Source: Oscheius tipulae (Eukaryota > Nematoda > Chromadorea > Rhabditida > Rhabditidae). Taken from it: 64,000 nt of DNA. The notes under the pieces were generated by a model that was given only the letters and a program-made list of their open reading frames with translations, ran no database searches and was not told the DNA's origin. Numbering within the stretch: position 1 is the stretch's first letter; each line of letters starts with the position of its first letter. Location: contig JASJZH010000003.1 of assembly GCA_037178975.1 (NCBI GenBank), positions 6,758,001 through 6,822,000 of the forward strand, given 5' to 3'. The translations under genes were made by a program, and so were the position numbers. This document shows positions 62,101-64,000 of the stretch, one piece after another.

Positions 62101-62528
62101 GGCGCAAGAAAGTAGTAAGATGATGCCCACCTCACTCAGATACGGCCACCCCGACATGTAGTAGATCTGGAAAATTGGTATTGGAACAGTTGGGATATTA
62201 GGCTCACGGAAATTTGGATGCCGTTGAAGAATTGCATGCCGATTGAGATCCAAATCATTCGCCATGGTGTCACTTTGGCAGAGAGGGAGATGCTGCAAGA
62301 TAGGGTTGAATGCTGGACAGTGACAGAAGAGAAGATAGAACACGATTATGTTTCTTGGGGACAAAACAAGAACAAGGTCGTTCTGACCAGACAGTTTAAA
62401 GTGTTAACTAGACACTTGGTGTTTTCCCCTATACCTAGTTTAGATTGTTGTGATGTGAGAATAGAACACTATACAAACCTGCGATCCTTCTTTAGGCCAT
62501 CTCCTCCACTGATCGAGAATCCTGTCAT
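59123..62528 (-). CDS. MFS transporter, MFSD8/CLN7-like
   Basis: Exons (minus): start ATG 62528 (MTGFSISGGDGLKKDR), then blocks ISLSAKVTPWRMIWISIG, IYYMSGWPYLSE, LDSSATVDFLGWIVASASLS, GQLMYGLLPMFQSNQKWWML, YVSTASVPEDKLKAISYSTA, AFFIPIGEGFAIGSLRLNMY (60394-60564), RYDRIAALVCIVFWLVANAI, AFGLFALIAFHLLCYPWPFY (59324-59681) and the last exon ending IFFTTKS at 59123. Twelve hydrophobic segments are expected and nearly all are visible. The order of motifs fits MFSD8 (CLN7), a lysosomal membrane transporter mutated in a human Batten disease; several nematode paralogues exist. The intron at 60565-61500 contains the sperm-chromatin-like gene on the opposite strand. The intron at 59682-60117 carries a dispersed repeat. 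Confidence 0.85.
59820..59972. repeat. dispersed repeat, copy 5 (transporter intron)
   Basis: TTATATTTGGTGTCATTTTG followed by AAGTACTAAG and CTGCGCACCCAATG matches the core of the family; TGCTCTACAATTTTGTAAGA at its left recalls the CTTGTAACTACAAAATTT before copy 3. Most diverged of the five. Confidence 0.4.
60713..60805 (+). promoter_or_regulatory. core promoter of the sperm-chromatin-like gene
   Basis: AAACTTTTG (60712-60720), TAATTAGG (60736-60743) and TATAAAA (60756-60762) lie in the same order as before the MSP genes, with the ATG 44 nt after the TATA box. The rest of the flank is not similar to MSP flanks, so this is convergence or shared control, not simple duplication. Confidence 0.55.
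60806..61009 (+). CDS. Arg/Ser-rich sperm chromatin-like (protamine-like) protein
   Basis: A 67-codon intronless gene. The first ~44 residues are Arg/Ser repeats (MPATRRSSRSVGRANRSRAN, RSRGSRSTSRS, SRSTSRRRSG) and the C terminus is amphipathic (EFRDSAGRLRDSMGRFKREH). Composition and size fit the SPCH family of nematode sperm nuclear basic proteins, and the promoter matches the MSP genes. The gene is wholly inside an intron (60565-61500) of the transporter gene, on the opposite strand. An AATAAA-like signal overlaps the stop (61007-61013). Confidence 0.75.
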   Translation: MPATRRSSRSVGRANRSRANRSRGSRSTSRSTSGSRSTSRRRSGMNTEFRDSAGRLRDSMGRFKREH

Positions 62529-63659
62529 CTTTGTGGACTGAAGTTCATACGAGTGCGGGCTTTTAAGATACGGTAGCTGTAGTTTAGAGATCAGATAAGA
62601 GGTCGCGGAATAGGAAGAGTGACGGAAACTGATAATAAAGAATGATTTAGGAAGACAAAGGATGATTTCTGGGATGGAGACAGAACAATGGCACCGCCCT
62701 CAGGCCATGTACTTTTCTCTCCTGACTACAAAACTAGAATCGGGAATGTTGTTTGGAAAGAATACGAATGCTAAGGGACCCTGACATTCCTCTATGAGAA
62801 TATGACGGGAAGACTGTTGCAAAAACAGGAGGGAGTGTCCAGATCTGAACTCGTGACTCGCTATCAATATTAAATATGAGAATGTTCCAGATCTATTTTG
62901 CTAAAACGATGGATGTTCTCTCTCTCTCTCTGATTTCCATCAACAAAAGAGTTACACCCGAAGATGACAACGGAAATCACAGGATATTTGGAACCGTTCC
63001 CACGCCACTCACAGTCTTCCCACGAGTGGCTGCAAAGAGAGACAGGGTGAAATGGGGAGAAAGTGGTGGCTTTTGGAGGACGGGCCACCTTCCGGCTACG
63101 AGGCAGCTCAAGAGGATAATCGCATTAGGTGTCACTGGGCATTTTAGCCAGCTGAGAGTGAAAGTCGATTGGAGAACTTTTATTGTGTTTTCCAGGGAAA
63201 AAGAACAAACTCTAACCAGGTACTGAACTCGATGTTTTGCTTTCAAGATAACGAAAAAGAGTTGGTTGAGGAGGCTGACCACTTTCCTGTGGTTGTGGGG
63301 CGAAAGTCTGGAAGAAGAACAGAACTGGCAGCCATGGATGTTTTCTCAAAACGAGTCCTTCTTACGAGCGCCATTAACGGTCTCGTGCTGGTGGTGTTCC
63401 TCCAGGGGGCTGGACCCGTTCAGTCCATTTTGCAGGCACTTTCATTGAGAGTTATCTCCAAGATAGAGCAACTTTCTTCCTAATCAATCAGTGAGCAAAA
63501 ATACAGACGAGCGGTAGCCTACCTCTGTCCTGTCGATGGTGCAACCCCCGAATGGTTTTGGGTGTTAGGAGTCCAACGACGGTAAATTGTGGCAAGTTAA
63601 AAAAGCCTCAGCGTCTCTCAAAAGGAGATAAGCGAGAGTAGTAGACACCGAGTTTTAAG
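62529..63659. other. region upstream of the transporter, no gene called
   Basis: Several open frames (62876-63226, 63169-63483 on plus; 62977-63282 on minus) overlap one another and lack consistent splice sites. One may be an upstream exon of the gene at 63660. Confidence 0.35.
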
Positions 63660-63998
63660 GTGAATCAGCTCGTGGCCCTCGAGATGGAGAATAAATGGCT
63701 GAAGAACGCGAACAAGAAGCTTGGCAAGAAGAACCGCGAGCTTCGAAAGGAAAACAAGCGCCTGGAAGTCCTGCTCCACTGTGCCGACTTCTCCCGAGAA
63801 TCCTCAGTGAAACAGACAAGGAATAAAGTTTTCACTAGAGATCGATCTTATTTCTCTCTGTCTCCCTCTATTACCTGTCTGCTGGGACCATCGGTCCTCA
63901 AAATAGGCAAACTGGAATTTATTGACCATAAACAAGAAAGTGAATGGAGCGAGAGCTCACCATCTTGGAGATCGAGTGACTTTTCTGAAAAGATCTGA
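63660..63998 (+). CDS. coiled-coil exon at the right edge (partial)
   Basis: A TTTTAAG acceptor precedes a frame that starts VNQLVALEMENKWLKNANKK and continues LGKKNRELRKENKRLEVLL. Leucine and aliphatic residues at heptad spacing with many Lys/Glu indicate a leucine-zipper-like coiled coil, as in bZIP proteins, but the basic DNA-contact region is not seen. The frame is open to a TGA at 63996, although a possible AATAAA at 63822 suggests the last ~55 codons may not be coding. Upstream exons are not identified. Confidence 0.45.
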   Translation: MNQLVALEMENKWLKNANKKLGKKNRELRKENKRLEVLLHCADFSRESSVKQTRNKVFTRDRSYFSLSPSITCLLGPSVLKIGKLEFIDHKQESEWSESSPSWRSSDFSEKI

Positions 63999-64000
63999 AC

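Overview
The window is nuclear DNA of a nematode, most likely a chromadorean of the Rhabditina type. Three near-identical, intronless major sperm protein (MSP) genes and a small Arg/Ser-rich sperm-chromatin-like gene are the clearest markers. Host genes have many short introns (down to 37-38 nt) ending in TTTCAG. Several start codons lie 1-13 nt behind an isolated TTTCAG that looks like a spliced-leader trans-splice acceptor. From memory, many best matches are C. elegans chromosome III genes (vab-7 next to cut-6, jhdm-1 next to algn-1, swsn-3, apb-1, arx-3), so this is probably the same ancestral chromosome element. Exon joins were made by hand from reading frames and GT/GC-AG sites, so individual ends may be off.

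Layout. 1-371: 5' end of a type II membrane protein (-). 2340-4436: unknown multipass membrane protein (+). 4601-7492: phospholipase B-like hydrolase (+). 7753-8133: MSP copy 1 (+). 8832-10542: GuaD-type guanine deaminase (-), with a long foldback element in an intron. 11402-15366: multi-C2H2 protein (-). About 15.8-18.3 kb: an unresolved GC-rich gene (-). 18383-21207: ALG1 (-); 21204-21408: a 55-aa ORF whose stop overlaps the ALG1 start; 21611-26378: KDM2/JHDM1 demethylase (-). 27121-28698: HP1 (+) with MSP copy 2 inside an intron. 29389-30714: Pro-rich repeat protein (-). 33052-36550: even-skipped/VAB-7 homeobox gene (+). 37179-40836: CUT-6-like vWA+ZP cuticlin (+) with MSP copy 3 inside an intron. 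40871-41944: AQP11-type aquaporin (-). 42202-48281: beta-adaptin (-) with a divergent G-alpha gene inside an intron. 49359-50643: SMARCE1 (+); 50893-52327: PPCS (+); 52558-54249: ARPC1 (-); 54598-55246: MRPS18A (+); 55407-57080: Ig/coiled-coil membrane protein (+); 57300-57815: unknown (-). 58590-58880: RTE retrotransposon relic. 59123-62528: MFSD8-like transporter (-) with the sperm-chromatin-like gene inside an intron. The right end holds a Lys/Leu-rich coiled-coil exon.

The strongest theme is gene nesting. Two MSP genes, the sperm-chromatin-like gene and a G-alpha gene each sit wholly inside an intron of an unrelated gene, always on the opposite strand. All four sperm genes carry a similar compact promoter: AAACTTTTG, then CAATTAGG/TAATTAGG in either orientation, then TATAAAA about 45 nt before the ATG. 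A fourth MSP 5' flank without its gene is left near 1842-1955. Operon-like spacing is suggested for KDM2-(55-aa ORF)-ALG1, SMARCE1-PPCS, MRPS18A-Ig gene and beta-adaptin-aquaporin.
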